Assembly: GCA_963457665.1 (NCBI GenBank)
Contig: OY735231.1
Location: forward strand, 41,725,524 to 41,789,523
Direction of reading: 5' to 3'
DNA length: 64,000 nt
From: Thysanoteuthis rhombus
Taxonomy: Eukaryota > Mollusca > Cephalopoda > Oegopsida > Thysanoteuthidae
Position numbers and translations under genes: made by a program. The notes beneath the pieces are model-generated. The model made no database searches. It was given only the letters and a program-made list of their open reading frames with translations, and was not told the origin of the DNA. Below, in pieces: positions 26,201 to 37,164 of this stretch. How positions within the stretch are numbered: the stretch's first letter is position 1; each line of letters begins with the position of its first letter.

Positions 26201-26260
26201 ATAGCCTAGAACTGAAACAACACCATAGGCTCAATTTGTATTGTTCGATCTAATTGCATC

Positions 26261-26475
26261 ATGGGATTAATTGAGGAGCAAAAATCAATGAAGGACATTT
26301 TTGACATAACACCGCGCTTCTGTTCAGCACAAACACTGGGGAATCCCCCCAAAACTTTTACCCCGTCTATGAAGAAAATGGATTCTGAAACAGTTTCGTC
26401 TCCTTCTGACTCATACAACTCCTGGAAAATGCCATACTGGCATACTTTAGCCCAAAAAGACACAGAAATCCACGA
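26261..26475 (+). CDS. Exon-like ORF ending at a consensus donor; candidate upstream first coding exon
   Basis: An ATG in good context (CATCATGG) opens 71 codons plus two bases, ending CACGA|GTAAGT at 26476. An in-frame TGA lies upstream near 26212, so this would be a first coding exon. The peptide is hydrophilic and rich in Ser/Pro/Lys with a segment PYWHTLAQKDTEIH, which looks more like protein than the surrounding AT-rich DNA. The two leftover bases (GA) join the C at 37165 to give Asp, then Ile-Met, so a splice to 37165 would be in frame and would lengthen the product to 488 residues. Vertebrate NAP1/SINTBAD have no such extension. The YW..LA segment also recalls the start of the geminin-family coiled coil, so it could instead begin a separate gene whose next exon I could not find. 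The opposite strand is also open here (26206-26511) but reads less like protein. Confidence 0.45.
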
Positions 26476-26554
26476 GTAAGTTGATAGTCTTGTGATTTTT
26501 GCCAGCTGCAAGTTGACTAGTGTAGCTTGAGAAGTAGAAACTGTTGACCAATAG

Positions 26555-26695
26555 GGCGTTTGGTTAGCTCAGCTGATAAGACATTAGACAATAATTGTGT
26601 AGATTTATCTGTAATTTACTGAATATATCATGAAATCAATCCAAAAATAAAAAAACTTCTGAAGATGGGATATGGTTTCGAACTCAATCTGATCG
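26555..26695 (+). mobile_element. tRNA-like SINE remnant
   Basis: GGCGTTTGGTTAGCTCAGCTGATAAGACATTAGAC is a good tRNA 5'-half/A-box match. A B-box-like GGTTTCGAACTCAATC follows at 26674, farther away than in a tRNA, so the element is interrupted. It lies 80 bp downstream of the exon-like ORF donor. Confidence 0.5.
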
Positions 26696-26699
26696 AATA

Positions 26700-27840
26700 G
26701 AGTTTTTACAACGTACATCTAGAAATATTTATATTTAAATCTGGATGAAGTGATATTTTACCTTTTTTCGAAACCAAGGTGGGTGTACGAAAAAGAAAGT
26801 ACTTAAAAGTGAAAACGATTTTAATCTTTTTTCTTATAATTTCACATTCACTGTATTTACTTGTGTATCTTGCGAGAAATGTAGTATAAAAAATATCAGA
26901 GTCAAAATTGACGGGTAGAATTTTACTCGAGTGTAAATATGATAGTATAGATTAGATTTCTGATTTTTAGTTACAAAAAGTGAATGGGTCGCATTATAGT
27001 CGAATAGGTTCAATGGTTTGGTACTTTTTTGTTAAGATGTTTGAAGACTTAATTTTTCTTTTGTCTAAACTTTACTTTTAAAAGGTACTCGGAGATTATC
27101 AGAATGTGCTTTTTTACTTCCGAAGTTTGGTTATGTTTTTTTTTAGTTTTGTAGGTTATTCGTTTTTCGATTGTTTTGTATAGAATTAGGTTATTTGTAA
27201 TTCCAATATGTTACAGCTACTTGCTAGATTTTTATGGATTAAATCGTCCGTGTGTATTATAATTAATTTTAGTTGTTTTTTGTAATGATCAATATATTAC
27301 TTAAAACTACTAATAGTAGTTTGTATTGCAATTTTGTTGTCGAAAATACCGTATTTGATCCAATGTATTTATTTAATCTAAAAACCAACGAAGAATGTTA
27401 TTTATGCTTAAATTCATTTTTAGATCAATTTTCAATAATGTACATGAATTAAACTCCTTTTTTTTTTCAAAATACAGTTCAAAATTATCCTAATTGAATA
27501 AAGTGGTGTGTTCTTTTCTGTCCTTTGGTAAATCTAACAATGGATTTTTGTTGTTGTTGTTGTTTATTTGGCTTTTCTAATCGTGAACGATGAGTACAAC
27601 AAAGAAATTACTCATCTTATACAAAGCACATACTAGCAACATTTTCATTAAGTACCAAACCATACGGAAACAAACTTAACAATGTCACTCGCTGTAGAGT
27701 AGTGGTTAACAAAATACTACTTCACCAACCATTACTACTGTAGTGAGGTCAATCACTTCTGGATAAGTCAGTGTGTCGGTTTAAATGTTTTTTCTTCGCA
27801 TCTCTAGATATCAGAGATTGCTATTTGGACGGCAGGGCTT
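26700..27840. other. No gene recognised
   Basis: Very AT-rich. A GTTGTTGTTGTTG run lies near 27547, and a short palindromic stretch around 27690-27740 repeats TAGTGGTTAACA...ACCATTACTACT. Confidence 0.5.
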
Positions 27841-27844
27841 TTCA

Positions 27845-28005
27845 TCTCTGCCATACATTAATGGAATATTTCGATGTAAATACATCAGTGCCATTTTTTA
27901 ATCTAATTATTCAAACGTTGATATGTTTGGCTAGGAATGGCAGGGATATTGTTTATGTTTGAGAACTAGTAGTATTAAGAAGTGTCAGGGGTATAAAGTA
28001 CCGCC
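27845..28005. mobile_element. Small palindromic repeat family 3, copy 1
   Basis: CTCTGCCATACATTAATGGAATATTTCGATG...GGAATGGCAGGGATATTGTTTATGTTTGAGAACTAGTAGTATTAAGAAGTGTCAGGGGTATAAAGTA parallels the palindromic element at 56427-56588. The ends resemble an inverted TACTTTATACCCCTGACAC. Confidence 0.6.
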
Positions 28006-28033
28006 CTGGAACGGATTTTGACACTTCACCGTC

Positions 28034-29136
28034 TTTAGCGGTTATACTTATTCCCTTCTGCCCTTCTACTGTTCCCTTCTGTCTGTCCAAGGGAGATAAC
28101 TCGGTTTGTCAAATGGTATTTTTCATTTAATTTTATTCGATGTATTAAAATTATCAATACTTTTTATGCCTGCTTTTTTGATATTCTGCTTGAATTTTTA
28201 GTTTTTTAACTGACCTGAATAATTAAAAGTACATAAAATGATACCATCCTACGAATGGAAGGAAAGTTTTGTTTTTTTTGAAAAAGTAAATAAATTGATT
28301 TACTTTTTAAAACTTCTATTTACGTCTCCCGTGCATAAACAACGTTACTGTAAGTTGATTTTGAAAGCTTTGAACGAAAGAAGAGAAGAAAAGACATATA
28401 AATCTTTTTTAACCGTCCTGAGTAAAAGTTACCATGGAACAATTTCCCTTCCACCCGTGAAAGAGAGATTTAGAAGGGAAGGTGTTCTATCATAACTTTC
28501 ATTCAGGCCGTTTGTTATCCCTTTCATCCGTGGAAAGGAAGTTTTCAAAAAATTGATGATTAATCATTTATTACGACAATTTCTATTTACGTCTTCCATG
28601 CATAAAAATATATCAACTTGAGTAGATTTTTCTAAAAAGTTTTGAACTAGCGATGGGAAGAAAAAATGTATCAATCTTTGAACCGGCCTGAAAAAGTTAG
28701 GATAAAACGAATTTTTCCTCCAAAATTTGAACTCCCCTTCCACTGCCGGAAGCTAAATTTATTTTCCCTTCCAAAATTTTCCTTTCCACGGGTGGAAAGG
28801 AATGTGTTTTACCATAATTTGAAGACGTGAATAGAAATTTGATAAATTAAATGATTTATTTACTTTTTCAAAACTTCTCTTCCATGAATGGAATAGAAGC
28901 CATTAACGTGGAATGGTTTTATCATAACTTTTATTCGGGCATGTTAACAGAAATTGAATAAAGCAACTAAAAATCAAGTTGAAGGTAAAAAGTTATCATA
29001 AAAATTAATAATAATGAATTAGAATACATCGAATTAGATAAAATGAAAATATCTTCATTTGACCAACCAAGTTATCTCCCTTAGGTCAGAGGGAATGCTA
29101 AAAGAGCAGAAGGGAATGAAGAGTATAAAGAGTTGT
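28034..29136. mobile_element. Foldback DNA element, about 1.1 kb with about 130-bp terminal inverted repeats
   Basis: The left end (TTATACTTATTCCCTTCTGCCCTTCT...CCAAGGGAGATAACTCGGTTTGTCAAATGG...TTATTCGATGTATTAAAATTATCAAT) is the reverse complement, with mismatches, of the right end (ATTAGAATACATCGAATTA...CATTTGACCAACCAAGTTATCTCCCTTAGG...GAGCAGAAGGGAATGAAGAGTATAAAG). The interior contains three diverged repeats around a TTTACGTCTxCCxTGCATAAA / GGAAAGGAA theme. The 85-codon ORF at 28238-28495 is internal and has no transposase features. Non-autonomous. Confidence 0.8.
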
Positions 29137-29289
29137 AATTGCTGAAATGTTCTGTTTTTCTTTTTTTGAATCCTTTATTTCTTTACATTTATGCACAATC
29201 TTTAAGATTGGGTTAGAAAGTTTTGAAATGGCATGTTTATATTTTTAAAGAAAGAAATAAGTGAATTCATGAAAGAACCAGATGTCAGT

Positions 29290-29434
29290 TCATTCAAATG
29301 ATCCAATAACAACAAAAACTGTTTGCTCAGACTGTTTTTTCTGTTTACTTGGGTTTCCACTTGAGTGATCTTCTTGAATTTCTGTATTTTCCCTGACAAC
29401 ACAAAATGACAGTAATAACTGTTGACGACCATCT
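29290..29434 (-). CDS. Weak candidate terminal exon on the minus strand
   Basis: On the minus strand a strong acceptor (pyrimidine tract ending TTTTTTCACAG) precedes an open stretch that ends in TGA at 29290-29292. Its reading is hydrophilic in the middle (RENTEIQEDHSSGNPSKQKK). A second frame is open across the same interval. No partner exon was found. This may be chance. Confidence 0.15.
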
Positions 29435-29479
29435 CTGTGAAAAAATTTTGGAAGAAAATTGAAAAAAACAATTCATTTA

Positions 29480-32400
29480 TTAAATGATTTAAAAATAAAT
29501 CTTCGTATCGTGTCTAAATAATGTGTATTGTGTGGATGTGCAGGAGGAGTGTCTTTTTTTTTTTTCTTTTTTTAGAGTTTTCTTACTCATCAGAAATTTG
29601 TAAAAACATGCACTACCTCTCACCTGTACGAGGAACTAAATTTTCACACCTGTTGACCTTTGAAAAATACTCTCTACACCTCTGACTTGGAGCTAAAATG
29701 CCTTATTGATTATCTCTGAGTGATGCTTTGAAAAACTTAAATTGTTTTACGACACTTTGATCGCTTTAAGTCTAATCAACTATGATGTCCAGGCATTCCC
29801 TTTGTCCTATATTTCACTCAGAATCCATGTCAAAAGGCATCAGTCAAAAGGAATACAATGTAGTACAGACTATTACAAGTTACATTCACATTCAGTCAAA
29901 AGGACAACACTATTATGAATATTTTTACTGAATTTGTTCTAATTACGTAATTTGATTTAGTATTGTTTTGTCAATTTAGATCAATAAAAGTTGTGATTTT
30001 ACTTTCGTTTAAATTATTAATTATTCTATTCTTCCTGTGGCAAGGTATGAAATTAAAAGATGAAAATCACAAAACTTTATTCATTTGAATTTACAAAAAA
30101 TACTGAATTAGATTACTCAATTAGTACGAATTCGGTTACCATAATCATATCACTCTGTTGTCCTTTTAACAGATGACTTTTGTCTTGATGCCTTTCAACC
30201 TGTCACCAGGTTAAAGGGCATCAGTCAAAAAAGACCACAATGTAGTAATTGTTCAGTCACCAACATATCGACATTCAAACTCTACATCCAGATCAATTTT
30301 CTTCTGAAAATGGTGAAGGATTCACTCAAGTTTAGAGGACAAGTGAAACTAGAGAGATGAATGACTTCAATTACTCAGATATTTATATGTTTCTATACAT
30401 AGAAGTAATTTTTGAGATTTCATGATATACAGAGAGGAAATTTTTTTCTGAAAATCTAATTCCAAGTTCTAAAACTGTTGTTTGCTAACTCTACATAAAC
30501 TAGAAAATTCCAATAATATTTCTGCATTAATTTTTTGGTCACTCTAAGTTTTCTTGACATATTTTTAGGATGTTCAAAAAACATAAATAGAATAGAGACT
30601 TCAGAGAAGAATTGATTTATGCTTTTTACGAAACATACAAAACAAATTATGCATAAAATTATATGCAAGAGAATAAAATGATCAAAAATATAAGGAAATT
30701 TAGTCACAGGTGAATGAAAATTTGTAGTGAAGACTCAAGGGTAAATGACACTGAAATAGTTTGAGATTCACCTATTAGATTATTTCAATTTCTAAAAAGA
30801 AGATTCTTTGATCACTCATCTTAGCAATCAGATTCTGTTCTGGAATTAACACATTCTTTTTTCTGAATGCTCCCCAGACAAGAGCAGGAATGATGGTCTT
30901 GATATTTTATTAGTTTTTCTTTAATCTAAATTTTGTTGCCTTTTATCACATCAAGGATGAGTAACAAGGGATAGGCATGATAAGTTCATTGGAATATCAG
31001 CTAAGGTTTTTTTTTCATCTCTGATTTGAAAACCTTATTGTAATGAAGAAAGGAATTAATCATTTTCTTCCTATTCTATGTCAACCACTATGTCTGATTG
31101 TCTCAGATCTTTGCTTATATTTGCACAAACAGCCATACTGTCATGATTCTCTTTCAAAAGGACTGTGTAACTCTACAGCCAACTCAGACATCTACCAACT
31201 ATGGAGTGTTCACATGCTGTGGTTTAAATACCCAGGTCAGTCATATTGTTGGAATACCCCCACAGCTATCTCAGATATCTGCCAGGAGAGGGAAACTCCT
31301 ATCAAACTGAGGGGCCTCGCTCAGAGAACTGTACGATGCAAAGGTTTGAAGGGTGAGGTTAGACCTGCACACATCATGCTTCACTATAAAACTTCATAAG
31401 GCAGACTGGAGGGCTATTCCGCACATCTTGAGTCCTATAGTTGTGGAAAACCCTCCCAAAATCTCTATTCACAAAGCCGATTCATTAATTCATTTGATTA
31501 TAGTTTAATCTGGAAATGTTTAAACTGATGTTAACCCTATTTGTCTGATATACTCTATGGATTGATTCATTCTTCTTACTAAGACGTTTGAGTTCTTTCA
31601 TTGAATATCACGATTACATGCTTTGGCCATATGGGACATAATCCGTTCTTTTTTCTGTGACTTACTGAACACAGGCATTGGAATAACATCAATTGTGAAA
31701 ATCAAGTGATTTGGATGCAGACTCATCTGATTTTCATATTTGACGCTATTCCAATGCCTAAAGCTCGGATTATCTCCCCTAGCAACCCTGTTAGATTTGT
31801 TACTATTAGTCAAAGACTTATACACTATCAATATGTTATTTTTGATTTTATCATTTAATTTGTTATCTAAGATGTTTTCGTCTAACTTAGGATTACTATC
31901 AGCTTTGTAATTTTGAATCGCATTAGCTGTTTACTAAAAAATTTTTTTTTTTCCTCTCTGCTATATAGCATATATTTTATTCAATTTTCTCCTCTGGTTA
32001 TATTGCTTTCATTACCAAAATTATGTCTTAGTCATATTTCCGTAGGCATTGAATCCGTGGCAACCCTTTCAAAAAACAAAAGAGATAAAAAATTGATTCT
32101 TGGGCTTATAGTGAAGTGCTACTGCATTTCACTATCTTAGTGACTCCTATTAGTTACATTAGTTTCAAGTATGTCTGAAAATAATGAAAAATATTGAAAG
32201 CAAATTTATGAAATAAAGCAATTATGTCATGTGTAGCTGTTAGTATACAGCTGGAACCTATTTTACACAATAAGTGATAAATAGTCTTTTGTAACAATTT
32301 CTTATATATTTTTTTCCATAATTCCTGTGTGAGCTTATTTCTACCATTAAAAACTGGTCTATTTTTTTTATATCTTCCATCAGAATATTTTGTAAATCTG

Positions 32401-32580
32401 TAAGAGGCAAACATTTCTGATGTTGATAAGAAATAAAACTACCATAGTCTTCTAAATGCACCAAGTTTCAAAAGGTTCTAAAACTTGTGAATTAGTCTTC
32501 TCATATTTTCTTATCTTTCCTGATGTTACGAAAAATTTACTTAATTTTCTTCAAATGATAATTTTTCAAGATGAATGCAA
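29480..32580. other. No gene recognised; one MITE copy inside
   Basis: AT-rich. An ORF of 118 codons at 31043-31399 (+) lies in a slightly GC-richer stretch but has no recognisable domain. The foldback MITE copy at 31622-31790 is listed separately. Near-identical phrases AAAGGCATCAGTCAAAAG at 29833 and 30217 indicate a local duplication. Confidence 0.45.
31622..31790. mobile_element. Foldback MITE family 1, copy 3
   Basis: ATGGGACATAATCCG...GACTTACTGAACACAGGCATTGGAATAACATCAA pairs with TTTGACGCTATTCCAATGCCT...AAGCTCGGATTATCTCCCC.TAGCAACCCTG. Confidence 0.7.
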
Positions 32581-32584
32581 TTTT

Positions 32585-32880
32585 GAAACTAGAAAGCACT
32601 CAAAGCACCTGCCTCTGCCAATGCTATCATCAGGGGAAGTAATTGTGCATGGATCCACTCCTAAATTTAATCAGTTCTTCCGTAGCCTATTGTCAATTCA
32701 TTGGAGATATTGTATGGACGCTCATTGCGTAGTCATAAATGCATGAGGGAAAAAAATGGGAAACTATCTGTCAATCAGAAAGAAATTCCTGGATGCACCT
32801 CAAAATTTAAGCACTTCTTCCTCAGTACTTTTGAGAATATCATGTGAACAGTTGGATGGAAAGACAGACAGAAAGACTTA
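32585..32880. repeat. Dispersed repeat family B
   Basis: GGGAAGTAATTGTGCATGGATCCACTCCTAAATTTAATCAGTTCTTCCGTAGCC...GAAACTATCTGTCAATCAG...GAGAATATCATGTGAACAG follow the family order. Confidence 0.65.
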
Positions 32881-34767
32881 ACCAAATGCATCATAAAAAA
32901 ATGAACTAAACTTCTGAGTTAGACAAGTGGTTACTTGCTCAAGTTTTAAAAATGTCGTCAGACGTCAATGTATTAAAATATAAATGGTCACTGTGACCAC
33001 AAATCATTTAACCAAAGATTTAACAAATGATAGATACTGTTAATGTTGTCAAATGATTATGAGAAGATCCTCTTGTAATATGGAATAGTAAAGCACTAAC
33101 CAGTTAGTGAGGTGAATCAGTTCTTCATTGACTCACAACCACTTATCAGTGGAATGATTTGAAAGGGAAGTGGTCAGTATGTTTCACCTACTTAATTTTA
33201 GGTAGCATAACAAAGGTTAAGGTAGTAGGAAGACAATGTGGCCAATATGTATTGTATTATCTCATTTTTATAATCTACTTAATTTACCACTGAACAAATT
33301 CTAAGAATCCTCTGTGCTGTATTTTTTATATTATTACAATGAATTTTTCATCCAATGATGCTAAGAGGCTGTGAAATAAAGAAATCATTTTGTCTCAATA
33401 TATGCACAACTGCATATCAATTAAAGTTCTAAATCAAATTTTATTGTAGTCTGTAATTTTCTTACACAATCAGTCTTGAATCTATTGCACTGTTATTTTA
33501 TAAGCTTTTGTGGATCAAATGTATAATCCGGGCTCCAGAAAGTCAAAAGTGAAAAAAAAGTTCTGCACACTATACATCTTATTTTATTAAAGAAGCATGA
33601 AATAGGGGGGGGGGTAAGTAGCTTCCAACAAGACTTGAACTTGTATTCCATATTTGTTTTTCATGGACAACATCCTAAATAATTCAACCATGGAAGCCTA
33701 CAACTTGACAGGGCATAAATCTAGTCATATTGCCTCCTTCCACACCATATTATTTGTCAAGTGTTGAAGTGCCTTTTCCGACTTGCCCAAGCAACGGCTG
33801 CATTTTTGACAACGTCTTACATGAGTTTTTAGAGGAATTAAAAGCTAAAAAGGATATATCACATTAAAAGGATAGGAGAATATTTGAACTTCCATTTATC
33901 TTGGAGCTGTGTCAACCATTTAGCTTTTAAACAATTTTTAAATGAGATCTAATTGAAATAAAGTCATTTTTTTAGAATAAGTTTCTCTTTGAATTTGCGA
34001 TTGATAATGCTTCTGGATTACAATTAGGTAGAGCTGTAAGTATAAAATATTGGTTTTGTCGATATTAAATATTTTCCTTTTTGCTGTACTAAATCTTTTC
34101 TTTTTTTTTCCTTTTCAGCTGAACCATGGTTACTCCTCACCAATCAGACCAGCTGGATTTAATCAAAAGTATTTCTTTGTTTTATTTTCTTCGTTTTATT
34201 TTCTTCTTGCAGATAAGCATAACACTTAGTTTAAAACAATTCAATTTCTTTTGAAGCTACAAAAAAGTAACTCTCTCTTCAATCAGTTAAGTCTACTCAG
34301 TGTAATGCTTAGTACAACTGCCTCACACTCACAAGCTCCCAGCTTCATTTCCTGGTATGAGCAAAGAGTGTGGAATACTTTTCATTAGGACAAATTCCCC
34401 TGTGCACTCAGCAGCTAATTGAATATAGCCTAAGCTGTCTGATTAATGTGGCAATATCCATTCAGTGCATTTACATCCTCCTAAGGGAGCAGTCATTAAA
34501 AAAAAAAGGATTACTAAGCTGCCACTTGCAATGGAAACTGGGTCTTTGTCTCTGGTCGTATACTCCAATGCAAGTTGTTTCTTTAGAGACCTACTTCAAT
34601 TGGTTAAAATCTATTTTTGTAAAAGAATGAATGAACAAACTTTTTGCATCCTTACCATATCCCTGTCATGAACAAAACCTTAACTTGGTCTGTTGATCAT
34701 ACCAAAGATGGTCTTTCGAAAATAAGAATCGAAAGTTCAATGAGGCATCCACTATAAAGTCCAAAAA
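32881..34767. other. No gene established; two weak exon candidates and weak tRNA-like fragments
   Basis: Two short stretches with splice-like ends (33976-34035 and 34119-34168) are discussed among the findings. Possible SINE-like fragments with degenerate B boxes lie near 33620 (minus) and 34300-34375 (plus). A G run of nine lies at 33606. Confidence 0.35.
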
Positions 34768-34769
34768 CC

Positions 34770-34945
34770 ATTATTGCCAGATCACATGACCCTGAGTGGG
34801 AGATTTTTCTAGGTAAGAAGCATCTTATCAAGGGACACCTTTCTACTCAGCTTTAAATAAATCCGACTCAAAACAGCTGAGAAAAATATGGGGACAGACC
34901 TACCAACCGATCAATAGTCAGAGCCTCTTATAAAGAGGGCAAGGA
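34770..34945. repeat. Dispersed repeat family D, reverse orientation
   Basis: Its reverse complement matches 9655-9850 over the words GATCGGTTGGTAGGTCTGTCCCC, TTTCTCAGCTGTTTTGAGTC, GAAAGGTGTCCCTTGATAAGATGCTTCTTAC and CACTCAGGGTCATGTGATC. Confidence 0.7.
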
Positions 34946-35092
34946 CCTTCGAAAAGAATACATTTAGAGACAAAAATTAACTGTGACTAAGTGAAGAAGC
35001 ATTTGATTGTTTCCCCTTTGGTGAAGAGGCAGGCAATTCTATCAGTCATTGTGCAGCAATATTTTTGCATTATAACAAGTCAGGAGAGAAAT

Positions 35093-35178
35093 TCAACGTT
35101 ATTCCGATGCCTGTGTTGAGTAAGTCTTGAAGATGAAACTCATATTACCCCTCCTTGTAGCCCAATCTGGCAACCCCT
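35093..35178. mobile_element. Foldback MITE family 1, copy 4 (right arm only)
   Basis: CAACGTTATTCCGATGCCTGTGTTGAGTAAGTCTTGAAGATGAAACTCATATTACCCC..CTTGTAGCCCAATCTGGCAACCC. Confidence 0.65.
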
Positions 35179-35719
35179 GACATCAGAATATTCCTACAAA
35201 AATGACAGGGTATATAAACAAGCTGCTGGATAAAACGATTCCTCTAAAATTAATGAATTTTCGATCCATGATTTTTTTGTTGCTCAAATATCAATAACCT
35301 TTGCGGACTAATTTTATTTGATTCCATTTGTCTTTAACTTTATATTTGATATATTTATTTTCATTATTTTCTGCATAAAAAAAGTTCTGTACAGCTTTTA
35401 AACTTCTAAATTCATAGACCGCTTGATACTGCTCCTAATTGGCTGCAAAACACTTTGAAACATTAAAATTAAAACAATTTTGGATGGAATTTTTTTCTTT
35501 TTTTAAATGAAAAATAAATTCATCTAAAGCTTAAAGGGAGGTAAATCTGATCAGCAGTTATTTCCCCTGATATGAACATTTAATATTTCTATATAAATTT
35601 ATATATGTTTAAGCATGAAATTGAATATTACAAAAGTCCCATTCTCTTATATTCATTCTGATCAAATGTGGAATCTGTTTTTGCCTTATCAATAAAGTAT
35701 CTCCTGATATCAATCCATT

Positions 35720-36010
35720 AAATGTTCCCCATCTCTCAGCAAAAGTAACCACCAAAAGTGGTGAAGGGTTCTATCCCTATTTATATGTGTGTGTCTTCAA
35801 GTGTGCCAGAAGTCTTGGCCATACCATTTTATCTATGGACTTGAAAATTGGTATCAGTATTCCAGTGGACCCCTTTTAAGAGAAAAAAAATATTTTTTGA
35901 AAAAGAGCTGTTTTTACCTTTTGGGGGACTCATTTTGACAGGTTTAAATCTAGGCAAATTTAGATGTTTCTTTTACTCTAAGATGGTTTCCAGTGGAAAA
36001 TTCCACTGAG
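35720..36010. repeat. Dispersed repeat family E
   Basis: ACCACCAAAAGTGGTGAAGGGTTCTATCCC...GTGTGCCAGAAGTCTTGGCCATACCATTTTATCTATGGACTTGAAAATTGG matches, in reverse complement, 54610-54760, and more weakly 61160-61400. Confidence 0.5.
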
Positions 36011-36415
36011 GTCATAAATAGAATTTATTCTACACCATATCTATTCTTCAAATGGAATTTTTTACTTGCGATTTAGATGCTATGGTTGTCCAATTAATGA
36101 CAGCTCATTAATAAAATACCTTAAATATTTATTTAATTTATCATGACCCAAGAAGTGTATAAGTTTATTTTTCAAACAGATAAATCCCTAATATGTGTGT
36201 GCTTATCTTGTACAGTCATGCACGCTTTCCATTTCCAGGAAAATTTTATTAGTCAGTTTTTATATAATCCCAAAGTATCTTTAACCTTGTACCACACAAG
36301 TCATATTCAATCCAATCTGTTATTTCAACATTATCCCATTATCTGTGTTATTTCAACGTGTTATCCCATTATCCCATTTCCTAATATATATAAACTATAT
36401 TTTCATTCATTCTAA

Positions 36416-37164
36416 TTAATTCATTTTATACTTGAACTACTTATTAAACAGAATCAGTTTTCAGAGAATAAGAAAATTGATGACTTGATGGGATTAGAAA
36501 ATTTTCTATTCATTTTTTCTCTATTATCAGAAAATTTCACAGTTATTCTAAAAGAAGTCTGATCCTACCTGGACTAACAAAGAATGTGCAAAAAACCTGC
36601 ATGGACCCCAAAATATTCTAAATTCAACCACCCAAGCACTGGAAGATGCTAAATTAGCCGTGGAAGATGTTATATTCTCACGTCATTGTTGAAAGATATT
36701 AGATTTGGAATATCAGAGGATCTATTTCAGGCATCTTCCAGGTACTCTAGCTTGGAGTTTTCATGTAAAATTTTCTGATGAGTGACTTCTAAAATTCATA
36801 GGTTCAAAAGTGCAAATTTTCTGATTACACCATATTCAATATTGTGTAGAAATAGTTACATTTTATCTTTATTTCTATTAATATTCGGACCATCCTCATC
36901 TTTATTTAACCAACGAGGTTATATTGACCGCACAATGAATGTATGAAAAACAGCCAAGATGAGGATGGTCCAAATATTAATAGAAATAATAATACCTCAT
37001 CTCAAAAATTCAGAGATTTCATCTTTGCTTTGATTGAATTAAATTTTAATTATGGTATAATCAAAAAATTTGCTCTTTTGACTTGAATCAATTTTGTAGT
37101 CGTGATTCTACGTTTGATCCAATTCGTAAACAAGAAATTGTTTTGTTTTTGTCTTTTGGTTCAG
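36416..37164 (+). other. Intron sequence upstream of the main exon, with a foldback MITE and a splice acceptor
   Basis: AT-rich sequence without ORFs. It holds the palindromic MITE at 36860-37020 and ends in the pyrimidine tract and TTCAG (37161-37164) that define the 37165 exon. The presence of a strong acceptor just before the ATG implies at least one upstream exon, coding or 5' UTR. Confidence 0.6.
36860..37020. mobile_element. Repeat family 2, copy 3 (palindromic MITE)
   Basis: Arms ATTTCTATTAATATTCGGACCATCCTCATCTT (36871-36902) and its inverse AAGATGAGGATGGTCC.AATATTAATAGAAAT (36957-36987) enclose about 55 bp. The flank AATACCTCATCTCAAAAATTCAGAGA matches the end of the 7.6-kb copy. It sits about 145 bp before the 37165 exon. 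Confidence 0.75.

Noticed and set aside
31043..31399. 118-codon plus-strand ORF
   Set aside because: A second overlapping frame is also open, no domain or splice context was found, and the peptide has no heptad, signal or finger pattern.
34126..34168. ATG in excellent context (ACCATGG) as an alternative start
   Set aside because: Splicing from the nearby donor to 37165 in that frame gives a stop after one codon. Only the other frame of this segment is compatible.
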